A stretch of DNA of 43,414 nt from Bacillota bacterium (lineage in GTDB: Bacteria; Bacillota; Clostridia; Oscillospirales; SIG627): positions 1-43,414 of the forward strand of contig JAQXGK010000114.1 of NCBI GenBank assembly GCA_029006345.1. Reading direction: 5' to 3'. The notes beneath the pieces are model-generated. The model was given only the letters and a program-made list of their open reading frames with translations. It ran no database searches and had not been told where the DNA came from. The position numbers and the translations under genes are program-made. The stretch's first letter is position 1; each line of letters opens with the position of its first letter. Shown piece after piece: positions 29,979 through 37,490 of this stretch.

Positions 29979-30043
29979 ACAAAGATTTTAATACGGTGCT
30001 GCACTCTTACCGGTGCAGCCCGTGTTGTATATGAGGAACGCTG

Positions 30044-32116
30044 ATGGCTAAAACCAAGTACGACAATAACAGTATCGAGCTCCTGAAGGGAGCGGATAGA
30101 GTAAGAAAGCGCCCTGCCGCCATACTCGGAAGCGACGGTATCGAAGGCTGTGAACACGCCTTTTTGGAGATACTGGCCAATTCCATTGACGAGTCCCGCG
30201 AGGGCTACGGCAAGGTTATAAATGTCACCGTTTTCCGTGACCACAGCATAATTGTCGAGGATTTCGGCAGAGGAGTTCCCCTCGACTGGAACGAAAAGGA
30301 GCAGCGCTATAACTGGGAGCTTGTGTTCTGCGAGCTGTATGCCGGCGGCAAGTATCACAATGCCGAGGGCGGCGACTATGAGTATTCGCTCGGCCTTAAC
30401 GGCCTCGGCGCGTGCGCTACGCAGTACAGCTCGGAATACATGGAGGTCACGGTATATTCCGGAGATACCAAGTATTACATCGACTTTTATAAGGGAGAAA
30501 AACATACCGACCTGCAAAAAGAGCCGCATACCGGCAAAAAGCGTACCGGAACGGTAATCAAGTGGCGCCCGGATATCGAGGTTTTCACCTCTATTGATAT
30601 GCCGCTTGAGTTTTTTACAGAGGTGCTCCATAAGCAGGCGGTCGTAAATGACGGACTGACGCTCAATCTCAGGTTCGAAGACGCCGAGGGAAAGATTACC
30701 ACCGCGTCGTATAGGTATGAAAACGGCATTCTCGATTATGTCCGCGAGATAGCGGGCATGAACCGCATGGAGGATACCGAGGCCGACGGCGATGACATTT
30801 CCGAAGACGATTCGGACGAGGACGGCTCCGAGGACGGCAAAAAATCCGGGAGAGTTATCATAACCGACCCGGTCTGCTTTTCGGGCGAGCGCGTTGGACG
30901 TGACAGAGAAGATCTTCCGGAATACAAGCTCAGAATTCAGGCGGCCTTTTGCTTTGCCAACCGCAATCAGCGCATAGAGTATTATCATAATTCCAGCTAC
31001 CTCGAATTCGGCGGTTCTCCCGACAAGGCGGTCAGGTCGTCGTTTACAAAAGCGATTGACAATTACCTGAGGACTAACAATAAGTATAATAAGAACGAGC
31101 CCAAGATAACCTTTCAGGATGTCGAGGACTGTCTCATTCTTGTTATAAACTCGTCATCCACCATGGCTTCCTATTTGAACCAGACCAAAAAGGCGATTAC
31201 AAATCCGTTTATCACAGAGGCCATGACCGAGTTCTTTTTGCACAAGCTTGAGGTTTATTTTGCCGAAAATCATGCCGATGCGGAGCGTATTGCCACTCAG
31301 GTGCTGATAAATAAGCGCAGCCGCGAGTCTGCGGAAAGCGCAAGAATAAATATCAAGAAGAAGCTGTCCGGCTCGCTTGATATTTCAAACCGCGTCGAGA
31401 AATTCGTCAATTGCCGCAGTAAGGACCCCGAAAAGCGCGAGCTTTTCATAGTAGAGGGCGATTCGGCGCTGTCGAGCTGTGTGCTGGGGAGAAATTCGAC
31501 CTTCCAGGCGATTATTCCCGTACGCGGAAAGACGCTCAACTGCCTCAAGGCAAGCTATGATCGCATATTCAAGAGCGATATCATAGTCGACCTCTTGAAG
31601 GTCATTGGATGCGGCGTAGAGATAAAATCAAAATCCAACAAGGAAATAGTTCCGTTTGATATATCGGCGCTTAAATGGCGCAGAATCATTATCTGTACCG
31701 ACGCCGACGAGGACGGCTTCCAGATACGCACGCTGATTTTGACTATGCTTTACCGCCTTTTGCCCACGCTTATCCGAGAGGGCAAGGTGTTCATCGCCGA
31801 ATCTCCGCTGTATGAGATAACGGCCAAGGACGGCATACATTTCGCTTACGATGAAAAGGAAAAAGCGGAAATCATCGAAAAGCTCGGCGACAGCAAGTAC
31901 ACCGTTCAGCGCTCAAAGGGTCTCGGCGAAAACGAGCCGGAAATGATGTGGAAGACTACCATGTGTCCCGCCACCAGACGGCTTGTAAAGATAATGCCGG
32001 AGGACGAGGAGAAAACTTACGCCATGTTCAACACACTCCTGGGCGACGACCTCGCCGCCAGAAAGCGCTTTATCGCCGAAAACGGATATAAGTACATCGA
32101 TCTTGCGGATGTCTGA
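30044..32116 (+). CDS. Type IIA DNA topoisomerase subunit B, ParE/GyrB-like (divergent)
   Basis: The ATPase and TOPRIM subunit, 690 residues. The GHKL ATPase has Glu42, Asn46 and Asp49 (EILANSIDE), Asp73 (EDFGRGVP) and an ATP-lid Gly cluster (GLNGLGACATQ). The TOPRIM domain shows EGDSA at 471-475, but the usual GG after it is LS (EGDSALSSC), and the metal site is D553-A-D555-E-D557-G (DADEDGFQI). An acidic, low-complexity stretch of about 25 residues (around 243-268, DDISEDDSDEDGSEDG) sits between the ATPase and transducer parts. It is the probable partner of the A subunit at 10216. It starts 65 bases after fba, behind GAGGAAC. Confidence 0.9.
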   Translation: MAKTKYDNNSIELLKGADRVRKRPAAILGSDGIEGCEHAFLEILANSIDESREGYGKVINVTVFRDHSIIVEDFGRGVPLDWNEKEQRYNWELVFCELYAGGKYHNAEGGDYEYSLGLNGLGACATQYSSEYMEVTVYSGDTKYYIDFYKGEKHTDLQKEPHTGKKRTGTVIKWRPDIEVFTSIDMPLEFFTEVLHKQAVVNDGLTLNLRFEDAEGKITTASYRYENGILDYVREIAGMNRMEDTEADGDDISEDDSDEDGSEDGKKSGRVIITDPVCFSGERVGRDREDLPEYKLRIQAAFCFANRNQRIEYYHNSSYLEFGGSPDKAVRSSFTKAIDNYLRTNNKYNKNEPKITFQDVEDCLILVINSSSTMASYLNQTKKAITNPFITEAMTEFFLHKLEVYFAENHADAERIATQVLINKRSRESAESARINIKKKLSGSLDISNRVEKFVNCRSKDPEKRELFIVEGDSALSSCVLGRNSTFQAIIPVRGKTLNCLKASYDRIFKSDIIVDLLKVIGCGVEIKSKSNKEIVPFDISALKWRRIIICTDADEDGFQIRTLILTMLYRLLPTLIREGKVFIAESPLYEITAKDGIHFAYDEKEKAEIIEKLGDSKYTVQRSKGLGENEPEMMWKTTMCPATRRLVKIMPEDEEKTYAMFNTLLGDDLAARKRFIAENGYKYIDLADV

Positions 32117-32136
32117 GCCGCAAACGGAGAGTATAT

Positions 32137-32754
32137 ATGGACAGCTACAGGACAGCGAGGCAATATGCCTGCGCCCGGTTTACAGAAAAAAAGAGTGAAT
32201 TTATCGGGTATATAAAGCCTATCGAAACCGAAGCCGAAGCGCTTGCCTTTATATCTGAGACGGCAGACAAGCATTCCGACGCAACGCACAATGTTTACGC
32301 GTATATAAATTTAGAGGGAAATGTCGTGCGCTTCAGCGACGACGGCGAACCGCAGGGTACAGCCGGTATGCCGGTTTTAGAGGTGCTCAACAGGGAGCAG
32401 CTGCGCGGAGTCGTTGTGGTGGTAACGCGCTATTTCGGCGGAATATTGCTGGGAGCGGGCGGACTGGTCAGAGCCTACGCGAGAGCGGCGAAGGCGGCGC
32501 TTGACGCCGCGGGAGTCGCGGTTTTCAGTAAATACCGCATTTTCAAGCTCGATTGCGAGTACTCTCTCGGCTCTAAGCTCAAGTATGAATTGCCGCGCCG
32601 CGATGCCGAAATTGTAGGGCTCGGATATACCGACCTTGTCAATATCGTCATAAAAGTGGCGCCGGAAAACGAAAAATCCGTATCGGATTATGTTGCCGAT
32701 TGCTCGGGCGGAAAGGTCGAGCTTCAGCTTATCGGCGAAAAATACTGCGAATGA
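32137..32754 (+). CDS. YigZ/IMPACT family protein (UPF0029)
   Basis: A 205-residue YigZ family protein. The conserved block FSDDGEPQGTAGMPVLEVL, then VVVVTRYFGGILLGAGGLVRAY, is diagnostic; a small C-terminal DUF1949-like domain follows. The molecular role in bacteria is unclear; the eukaryotic homologue IMPACT is linked to translation control. It lies 20 bases after the topoisomerase B gene and is probably cotranscribed. Confidence 0.9.
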   Translation: MDSYRTARQYACARFTEKKSEFIGYIKPIETEAEALAFISETADKHSDATHNVYAYINLEGNVVRFSDDGEPQGTAGMPVLEVLNREQLRGVVVVVTRYFGGILLGAGGLVRAYARAAKAALDAAGVAVFSKYRIFKLDCEYSLGSKLKYELPRRDAEIVGLGYTDLVNIVIKVAPENEKSVSDYVADCSGGKVELQLIGEKYCE

Positions 32755-32797
32755 AAGGGCTGAAAAGCCCTTTCTGCATTGAGAGGGGTTTACGTTT

Positions 32798-33895
32798 TTG
32801 GGAGCAGTAAGTGTTCTGATTAAACCGGTTTCCGGAGCTTGCGATATGAACTGCACCTATTGCTTTTATCGCGATGAAATGAAGTGCCGGGCAACAGCGG
32901 ACTTCGGCGAAATGTCCGAGCAAACGCTTAAAAATGTCATTCGGCGAACGCTCCCTTGCGCCGACACCGTGGCAAGCTTTGCCTTCCAGGGTGGCGAACC
33001 TACATTGCGCGGGCTCGACTTTTTTCGCAAGGCGGTTATGTTTGAGAAGCAGTATAATTCCCGCGGCGTTCGGGTTATCAACGCTCTACAGACGAACGCT
33101 CAGTCGCTTGATGAAGAGTGGTGCCGTTTTTTGCACGACGAGGACTTCATTGTCGGTGTTTCTCTCGACGGTACGCGAGACATCAATGACCTATACCGCC
33201 GGAGAAATGACGGCGGCTCAGCCTTTGACCGCACCCTCAGCTCTATTAAATTGCTTGAGAAATTCGGCGTTCGCTATAATATCCTCACCGTCGTCACCGA
33301 TGAGCTGTGCCGGGCGGTGGATGAGGTGTATGATTTTTATCGGGCGAGCGGCTTTGGGTATCAGCAGTATGTCGCGTGTATTTCACCGCTTTGCAATGAC
33401 AATGATGACTGCCGACGCGAGTATTTGTCTCCCGGTGCCTACGGCAGTTTTCTTATATCGCTGTTTCGGCTGTGGAAAAGTGATTATTTGAAGGGAAAAG
33501 CACCCTCAATACGCATGTTTGATAATTATCTTTCGCTTTTGCACGGCTGCCGCCCCGAATCATGCGAGCAGAACGGAGTGTGCGGCGAGCATTATGTTGC
33601 AGAAGCCGACGGCAGCGTTTATCCGTGCGATTTTTATGTTCTTGACGGATGGCGGCTGGGAAACCTGAATACCGACAGACTGGATTCGCTGGATCGGGCG
33701 CGCCGCAAAGCTCGCTTTGCGGAAACGTCCTTGCAGTCGGAGACTTGCCTTGATTGCAGATACTTCAGGCTTTGCCGCGGCGGTTGCAGAAGAAACCGCG
33801 ACCGGGACACCGGCAGAAACCGCTTCTGCGAAAGCTACCGTGCCTTTTTTGACTGTTGTTTGGACGAACTCAGGTCGCTTGCGCACATGAATTGA
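32798..33895 (+). CDS. Anaerobic sulfatase-maturating enzyme (radical SAM/SPASM)
   Basis: Anaerobic sulfatase-maturating enzymes use radical SAM chemistry to oxidise the active-site Cys or Ser of a sulfatase to formylglycine. The 365-residue protein has CxxxCxxC at C15, C19 and C22 (CDMNCTYC) with the YCFYRDEM continuation typical of this group, AFQGGEPTLRGLDFF, and a C-terminal SPASM region with clustered cysteines (CEQNGVCGEHY, YPCDFY, CLDCRYFRLCRGGC) for auxiliary clusters. The start is TTG at 32798 with GAGAGGGG 9 bases upstream. The sulfatase gene begins 13 bases downstream and supplies the expected substrate motif, which strengthens the call. Confidence 0.93.
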   Translation: MGAVSVLIKPVSGACDMNCTYCFYRDEMKCRATADFGEMSEQTLKNVIRRTLPCADTVASFAFQGGEPTLRGLDFFRKAVMFEKQYNSRGVRVINALQTNAQSLDEEWCRFLHDEDFIVGVSLDGTRDINDLYRRRNDGGSAFDRTLSSIKLLEKFGVRYNILTVVTDELCRAVDEVYDFYRASGFGYQQYVACISPLCNDNDDCRREYLSPGAYGSFLISLFRLWKSDYLKGKAPSIRMFDNYLSLLHGCRPESCEQNGVCGEHYVAEADGSVYPCDFYVLDGWRLGNLNTDRLDSLDRARRKARFAETSLQSETCLDCRYFRLCRGGCRRNRDRDTGRNRFCESYRAFFDCCLDELRSLAHMN

Positions 33896-33908
33896 CGAGG
33901 TAAGAAAT

Positions 33909-35402
33909 ATGAAAGCAATAATGGTTATGTACGATTCGCTCAACCGCGCCATGCTCGGGCCGTACGGCTGTAACTGGACGCTGACGCCGAATTTCCGCCG
34001 TCTCGCCGAGAGAACGGTGACATTTGATAATTGCTATGTCTGCAGTCTTCCGTGTATGCCGGCGCGCCGCGAGCTTCACACCGGCAGATGCAATTTTTTG
34101 CACCGAAGCTGGGGCCCCCTCGAGCCGTTTGACGATTCTATGCCCGAGCTGTTAAAGCGTGCGGGCGTTTATACCCATTTGGTCAGCGACCATCAGCACT
34201 ATTGGGAGGACGGCGGAGCAACCTATCATACCCGATACAGCTCGTGGGAAATATCCCGCGGACAGGAGGGCGACCCCTGGAAGGCAGAGCTCGGATACCG
34301 TTACGATAAGTCCTCGTCGGTGTTTTCAAATCCGGGACGCATTGTGCCGGAGCCCTGCTCGTCCGTGATTCAGGACGCCGTAAACCGCCGATATATGGAC
34401 AGCGAGGAAAAAACCTCGCAGGCGGTCACCTTTGCCGCCGGAACGGAGTTTATACGCAAGAACCACAGCGAGGATAATTGGTTTTTACAGCTTGAGACCT
34501 TCGACCCGCACGAGCCTTTCTATACGCTGGAAGCCGACCGTGCGCTCTATCCCCACACCTTCACGGGTGATGCCGCCGCAGAATGTGACTGGCCGCCCTA
34601 CAGCCGTTCGGAGGAGGATGAGCAGACGGTCAACCATGTCCGTTGCAATTATGCCGCCCTTGTCACCAAGTGCGACCGCTATCTCGGCAAGGTGCTCGAC
34701 CTCATGGACGAATACGACTTGTGGCGCGATACTATGCTTATTGTAAATACTGACCACGGCTTCCTGCTGGGCGAGCATGGCTGGTGGGGCAAGACGGTCA
34801 TGCCGGTGTATGACGAGATAGCTCATATTCCGCTGTTTATTTACGACCCGCGTCAGCCTGAATGTGCAGGGGAGAGAAGAAAATCAATAGTGCAGACTGT
34901 CGACCTCGCGCCTACATTGCTTGAATACTTCGGCGTGAATATTCCGCAGGATATGCGCGGGAAGCCCCTGCGCGATACCGTAGCCTGCGATGCCCGGATT
35001 CGTGATACGGCGGTTTTCGGCTACCATACCAGCCAGCTCGATATCACCGACGGCAGGTATGTATATATGCTGTCTGCGGCGCATCCCGAGGAGCCGACCT
35101 ATGAATATACGCTCATGCCGACGCATATGCGGCGTATGTTCTCCCCCGATGAACTGAAAAGTGCCGAGCTTTCCGGCCCGTTTGACTTTACAAAGGGCTG
35201 TCGGGTGTTAAAGGTACCCACCGCGGATTTCATGGGGGACACTACCTCCTTCGGAACAATGCTTTTCGACCTCGAAGCCGACCCTAAGCAGGAACGCCCT
35301 TACCGGGACAGCGCTCAGGAGTTGTATTTCAGGCAAAAGCTCAGAGAGTTTCTCATTGATAACGACGCACCGCCGGAGCTTTATAAAAGATTTGATTTAT
35401 AA
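33909..35402 (+). CDS. Sulfatase, Cys type, without signal peptide
   Basis: A 497-residue alkaline phosphatase-superfamily sulfatase. The formylglycine motif CxPxR is C49-M50-P51-A52-R53 in SLPCMPARRELHTGR, so Cys49 would be matured by the adjacent anSME. Metal-site residues visible are Asp9 (YDSLNR, replacing the usual DD pair) and D282-H283 (VNTDHGFLLGEHGWWGK). The sequence starts directly with the catalytic fold and has no hydrophobic signal, so the enzyme should be cytoplasmic. A phosphonate monoester hydrolase-like activity is possible because of the single N-terminal Asp. Substrate unknown. RBS GAGGTAAG precedes the ATG; a strong terminator follows. Confidence 0.92.
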   Translation: MKAIMVMYDSLNRAMLGPYGCNWTLTPNFRRLAERTVTFDNCYVCSLPCMPARRELHTGRCNFLHRSWGPLEPFDDSMPELLKRAGVYTHLVSDHQHYWEDGGATYHTRYSSWEISRGQEGDPWKAELGYRYDKSSSVFSNPGRIVPEPCSSVIQDAVNRRYMDSEEKTSQAVTFAAGTEFIRKNHSEDNWFLQLETFDPHEPFYTLEADRALYPHTFTGDAAAECDWPPYSRSEEDEQTVNHVRCNYAALVTKCDRYLGKVLDLMDEYDLWRDTMLIVNTDHGFLLGEHGWWGKTVMPVYDEIAHIPLFIYDPRQPECAGERRKSIVQTVDLAPTLLEYFGVNIPQDMRGKPLRDTVACDARIRDTAVFGYHTSQLDITDGRYVYMLSAAHPEEPTYEYTLMPTHMRRMFSPDELKSAELSGPFDFTKGCRVLKVPTADFMGDTTSFGTMLFDLEADPKQERPYRDSAQELYFRQKLREFLIDNDAPPELYKRFDL

Positions 35403-35436
35403 AAAAACAAGTCCGCATTCGCGGACTTGTTTTTTG
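35402..35436 (+). terminator. Terminator after the sulfatase gene
   Basis: Arms ACAAGTCCGC and GCGGACTTGT around ATTC, followed by TTTTTT and preceded by an A run. It can work in both directions and lies in a convergent gap. Confidence 0.93.
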
Positions 35437-35446
35437 CTTGGCTTCA

Positions 35447-35482
35447 GAAAAAAGCCGCATCGCGCAAATATGCGATGCGGCT
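35447..35482 (-). terminator. Terminator of the NagB-like gene
   Basis: On the minus strand, arms AGCCGCATCGC and GCGATGCGGCT are followed by TTTTTTCTG. It ends the PIG-L/NagB-like operon just before meeting the sulfatase terminator. Confidence 0.92.
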
Positions 35483-35501
35483 GTAAGCTTTTGTGTCAGA
35501 A

Positions 35502-36452
35502 TCAGTTGCACTCTGCGCAGAGGGGACCTGCGAGCTCCTTCAGGTAAATAATCTTGCCGGGAAGTGTGGGAATGAAGGAGGAGGTTACCCACATATCGGG
35601 ACCGTAGCGCAGTGTCATCCAAAGGGACATACCCTGCCACTGCATACCGCGGTTGAAAGCGCCGTCGCAGCCGCCGATAACCTTATCGGACTGGAGGAAT
35701 ATGCCGGGGCCTATTGTGTTGGCACGGCAGGGAACGAGAGTTGTGCGGCTCTTGAAGCTTGTAAGAGCGTTCTGCTCGATTGTAAGGGGGTGAAGCTTAG
35801 CGCCGAGTCTGTAGGGAGCCTTCTTCCACTCTTCTACGCTTGCATATTCAGCGGCAAAATGGGGTTCCCAGAAGGCGATGTGGCACATTCTTCCGATACC
35901 GAATACGGTAACAAGCTTTGCACCCTCGGCCTTGAGAGCCTTGATCTTCTCGGGATAGGTGGGAAGATTTGTCTTGGTAGCAAAGTTGCGCTGGCTTACC
36001 GGTACTGTCAGCTCGCCGAGCGGGCCGTAGAATGCGTGCTCCATAGCGTACTGGAACGCGCCCTCGTTGGTGCTTTCGAGAGTGTTGCCCTCGGCATCGC
36101 TCCACTCGTCCATGTTGAAGCCGTAAACGTGCGAGCAGGATACATTCCAGCTCTTAAGGAAGTAAACAGCCCACTTGTACATACCCATCGGGCCTACGGG
36201 GAGTATGAGCGCGAGCTTTCTGCCCTCGTCCTTGCAGCTCTTGATTTCGAGCGCTATCTCGTGACCGAGAATCATGTCGAAGTCGTAAACGTTTTCGCAG
36301 GGGACGATGTCAAAGTCCTTGTTCCAGAAGGGCTGTCTCTCGCTGATGCTTTCGGGGCTGTTGGAGCAGCACTCGTCGATTTTCTTCATATCCCAGCCCT
36401 TGGGATAGAAGCCCTCCAGGAGGGAACCGTTGACTGTTGATGAAAAATCCAT
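35502..36452 (-). CDS. NagB-like glucosamine-6-phosphate isomerase/deaminase family protein
   Basis: A 316-residue sugar-phosphate isomerase of the NagB/RpiA/SOL fold. Blocks matching NagB are GFNMDEWSD (Asp115 at the position of E. coli Asp72) and [13 protein letters not shown]. In the second block His191 and Glu196 correspond to E. coli His143 and Glu148, but Met189 replaces the catalytic Asp141. An N-terminal extension of about 40 residues precedes the fold. NagB converts glucosamine-6-phosphate to fructose-6-phosphate and ammonia; whether this protein does so is uncertain given the substitution. It is the second gene of a two-gene operon, 13 bases after the deacetylase, with AAAGGAGA before the start and its own terminator. 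Confidence 0.82.
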   Translation of the reverse strand: MDFSSTVNGSLLEGFYPKGWDMKKIDECCSNSPESISERQPFWNKDFDIVPCENVYDFDMILGHEIALEIKSCKDEGRKLALILPVGPMGMYKWAVYFLKSWNVSCSHVYGFNMDEWSDAEGNTLESTNEGAFQYAMEHAFYGPLGELTVPVSQRNFATKTNLPTYPEKIKALKAEGAKLVTVFGIGRMCHIAFWEPHFAAEYASVEEWKKAPYRLGAKLHPLTIEQNALTSFKSRTTLVPCRANTIGPGIFLQSDKVIGGCDGAFNRGMQWQGMSLWMTLRYGPDMWVTSSFIPTLPGKIIYLKELAGPLCAECN

Positions 36453-36465
36453 TTTCGTTTCTCCT

Positions 36466-37305
36466 TTATATATTGTTAATTATATCGATATAGGGTGCAA
36501 AGTTGAGCTTGGGACGAGCGTCAAAGCTGATGTACAGCTCGACATAGCCGAGATTTGACAGTCTCTCGGCACGGTCTTTAATAAGGTTCTTAATCGCGTT
36601 GTACTGCGACTTGTACTTAAAGAGCGCCTCGTAGAGGTTTTCCTCCGATTCCTTGGGAAGAATGATTGCGCGGTTGGCGCGGATATCGCTTGCGGCGCCG
36701 TCTACCAGCGCGTCCTCGGGGCTGAAGTCGGCCCATACCGAGTACTGAAGAAAGCTCTTGATATTGCAGGGCTCGCCGCACTCCACCAGAACGGGGTCGC
36801 AGGCCTGAACCGAGTCATATGCGCCCATTCTGTAGACAGCCTCGTGGTCTACGTGCTCGCGGTGGCCGTTGGGAATGAGAACTCTCGTTATGTCGTGACC
36901 TCTCAGCTGACGGAAAATATCGGGAAGTGAGCCGAAATCGCCGCCGGAAAGACGGTAGCCTATACGGTCCCAAGCCGAAAAATCGTCGAGGTTCATGTAA
37001 ACTATGTTCTTTTCTGTTATGCCGAGGTACTTGTAGGCCTCGATAGTCTCCTTTTTACGGATGTCGACTATAGTGTCCTTGAGGTCAAGACTGGAGTAGC
37101 CGCAGTCTCCGTTGCAGAAGATAAGGATAACGATCTCTCCGCCGTTTTTCTGAACGGTTTCAATGACATATCCCGCTCCGATCATAGCGTCGTCGTCGTG
37201 CGGGCTGAAGATCGCGACGCGCTCGTTGCCGGGTTCCCAGTTCGGGAAAATAGTGTTTATATCTTCGGAGATCGTTTTGTCTCTGAAGTTGACATATTTT
37301 GCCAT
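36466..37305 (-). CDS. PIG-L (LmbE-like) N-acetyl-sugar deacetylase
   Basis: A zinc-dependent deacetylase of the PIG-L/LmbE family, which removes acetyl from GlcNAc-type substrates. The zinc motif [12 protein letters not shown] and the downstream [14 protein letters not shown] supply His and Asp ligands. The frame opens at 37344, but the first ATG has no Shine-Dalgarno and would sit at the transcription start; the second (37305) has AAAGGA 11 bases upstream, giving 279 residues. No signal peptide, so cytoplasmic. Cotranscribed with the NagB-like gene, which fits sequential deacetylation and deamination/isomerisation of an amino sugar. Confidence 0.87.
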   Translation of the reverse strand: MAKYVNFRDKTISEDINTIFPNWEPGNERVAIFSPHDDDAMIGAGYVIETVQKNGGEIVILIFCNGDCGYSSLDLKDTIVDIRKKETIEAYKYLGITEKNIVYMNLDDFSAWDRIGYRLSGGDFGSLPDIFRQLRGHDITRVLIPNGHREHVDHEAVYRMGAYDSVQACDPVLVECGEPCNIKSFLQYSVWADFSPEDALVDGAASDIRANRAIILPKESEENLYEALFKYKSQYNAIKNLIKDRAERLSNLGYVELYISFDARPKLNFAPYIDIINNI

Positions 37306-37352
37306 GGCTTGCTTTGTCCTTTCGTATAGTGGATTATATTCCATTTAGATAC

Positions 37353-37381
37353 ATAGTATCACGAAAGACGTTTTTTTACAA
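37353..37381 (-). promoter_or_regulatory. Promoter of the PIG-L/NagB-like operon
   Basis: On the minus strand, -35 TTGTAA (37376-37381), 17-base spacer, -10 TACTAT (37353-37358). The predicted start near 37346 leaves a leader of about 40 bases to the ATG at 37305. Confidence 0.7.
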
Positions 37382-37490
37382 GATGTTTTTCGCGTTTTTT
37401 AGACTATGTCGCAAATCGCATATCTATAGTGTGTCATTTGCTTAAAGTTGCCGGAATATACTTGGTTTAGGAAGTAAAGCAACGGAGGTA

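Noticed and set aside
29998-30019. Hairpin GCTGCAC...GTGCAGC after fba
   Set aside because: Good arms but no T run, so I do not call it a terminator; it could still slow or attenuate transcription.
32754-32773. Hairpin AAAGGGCT...AGCCCTTT between yigZ and the anSME gene
   Set aside because: No T run follows; too weak to call a terminator.
35493-36440. Plus-strand open frame opposite the NagB-like gene
   Set aside because: It runs antisense to a gene with clear NagB blocks, and begins inside the terminator region; no RBS.
37438-37462. Possible promoter TTGCTT/TATACT of the P-type ATPase gene
   Set aside because: The spacer is only 13 bases, too short for a sigma-A promoter.
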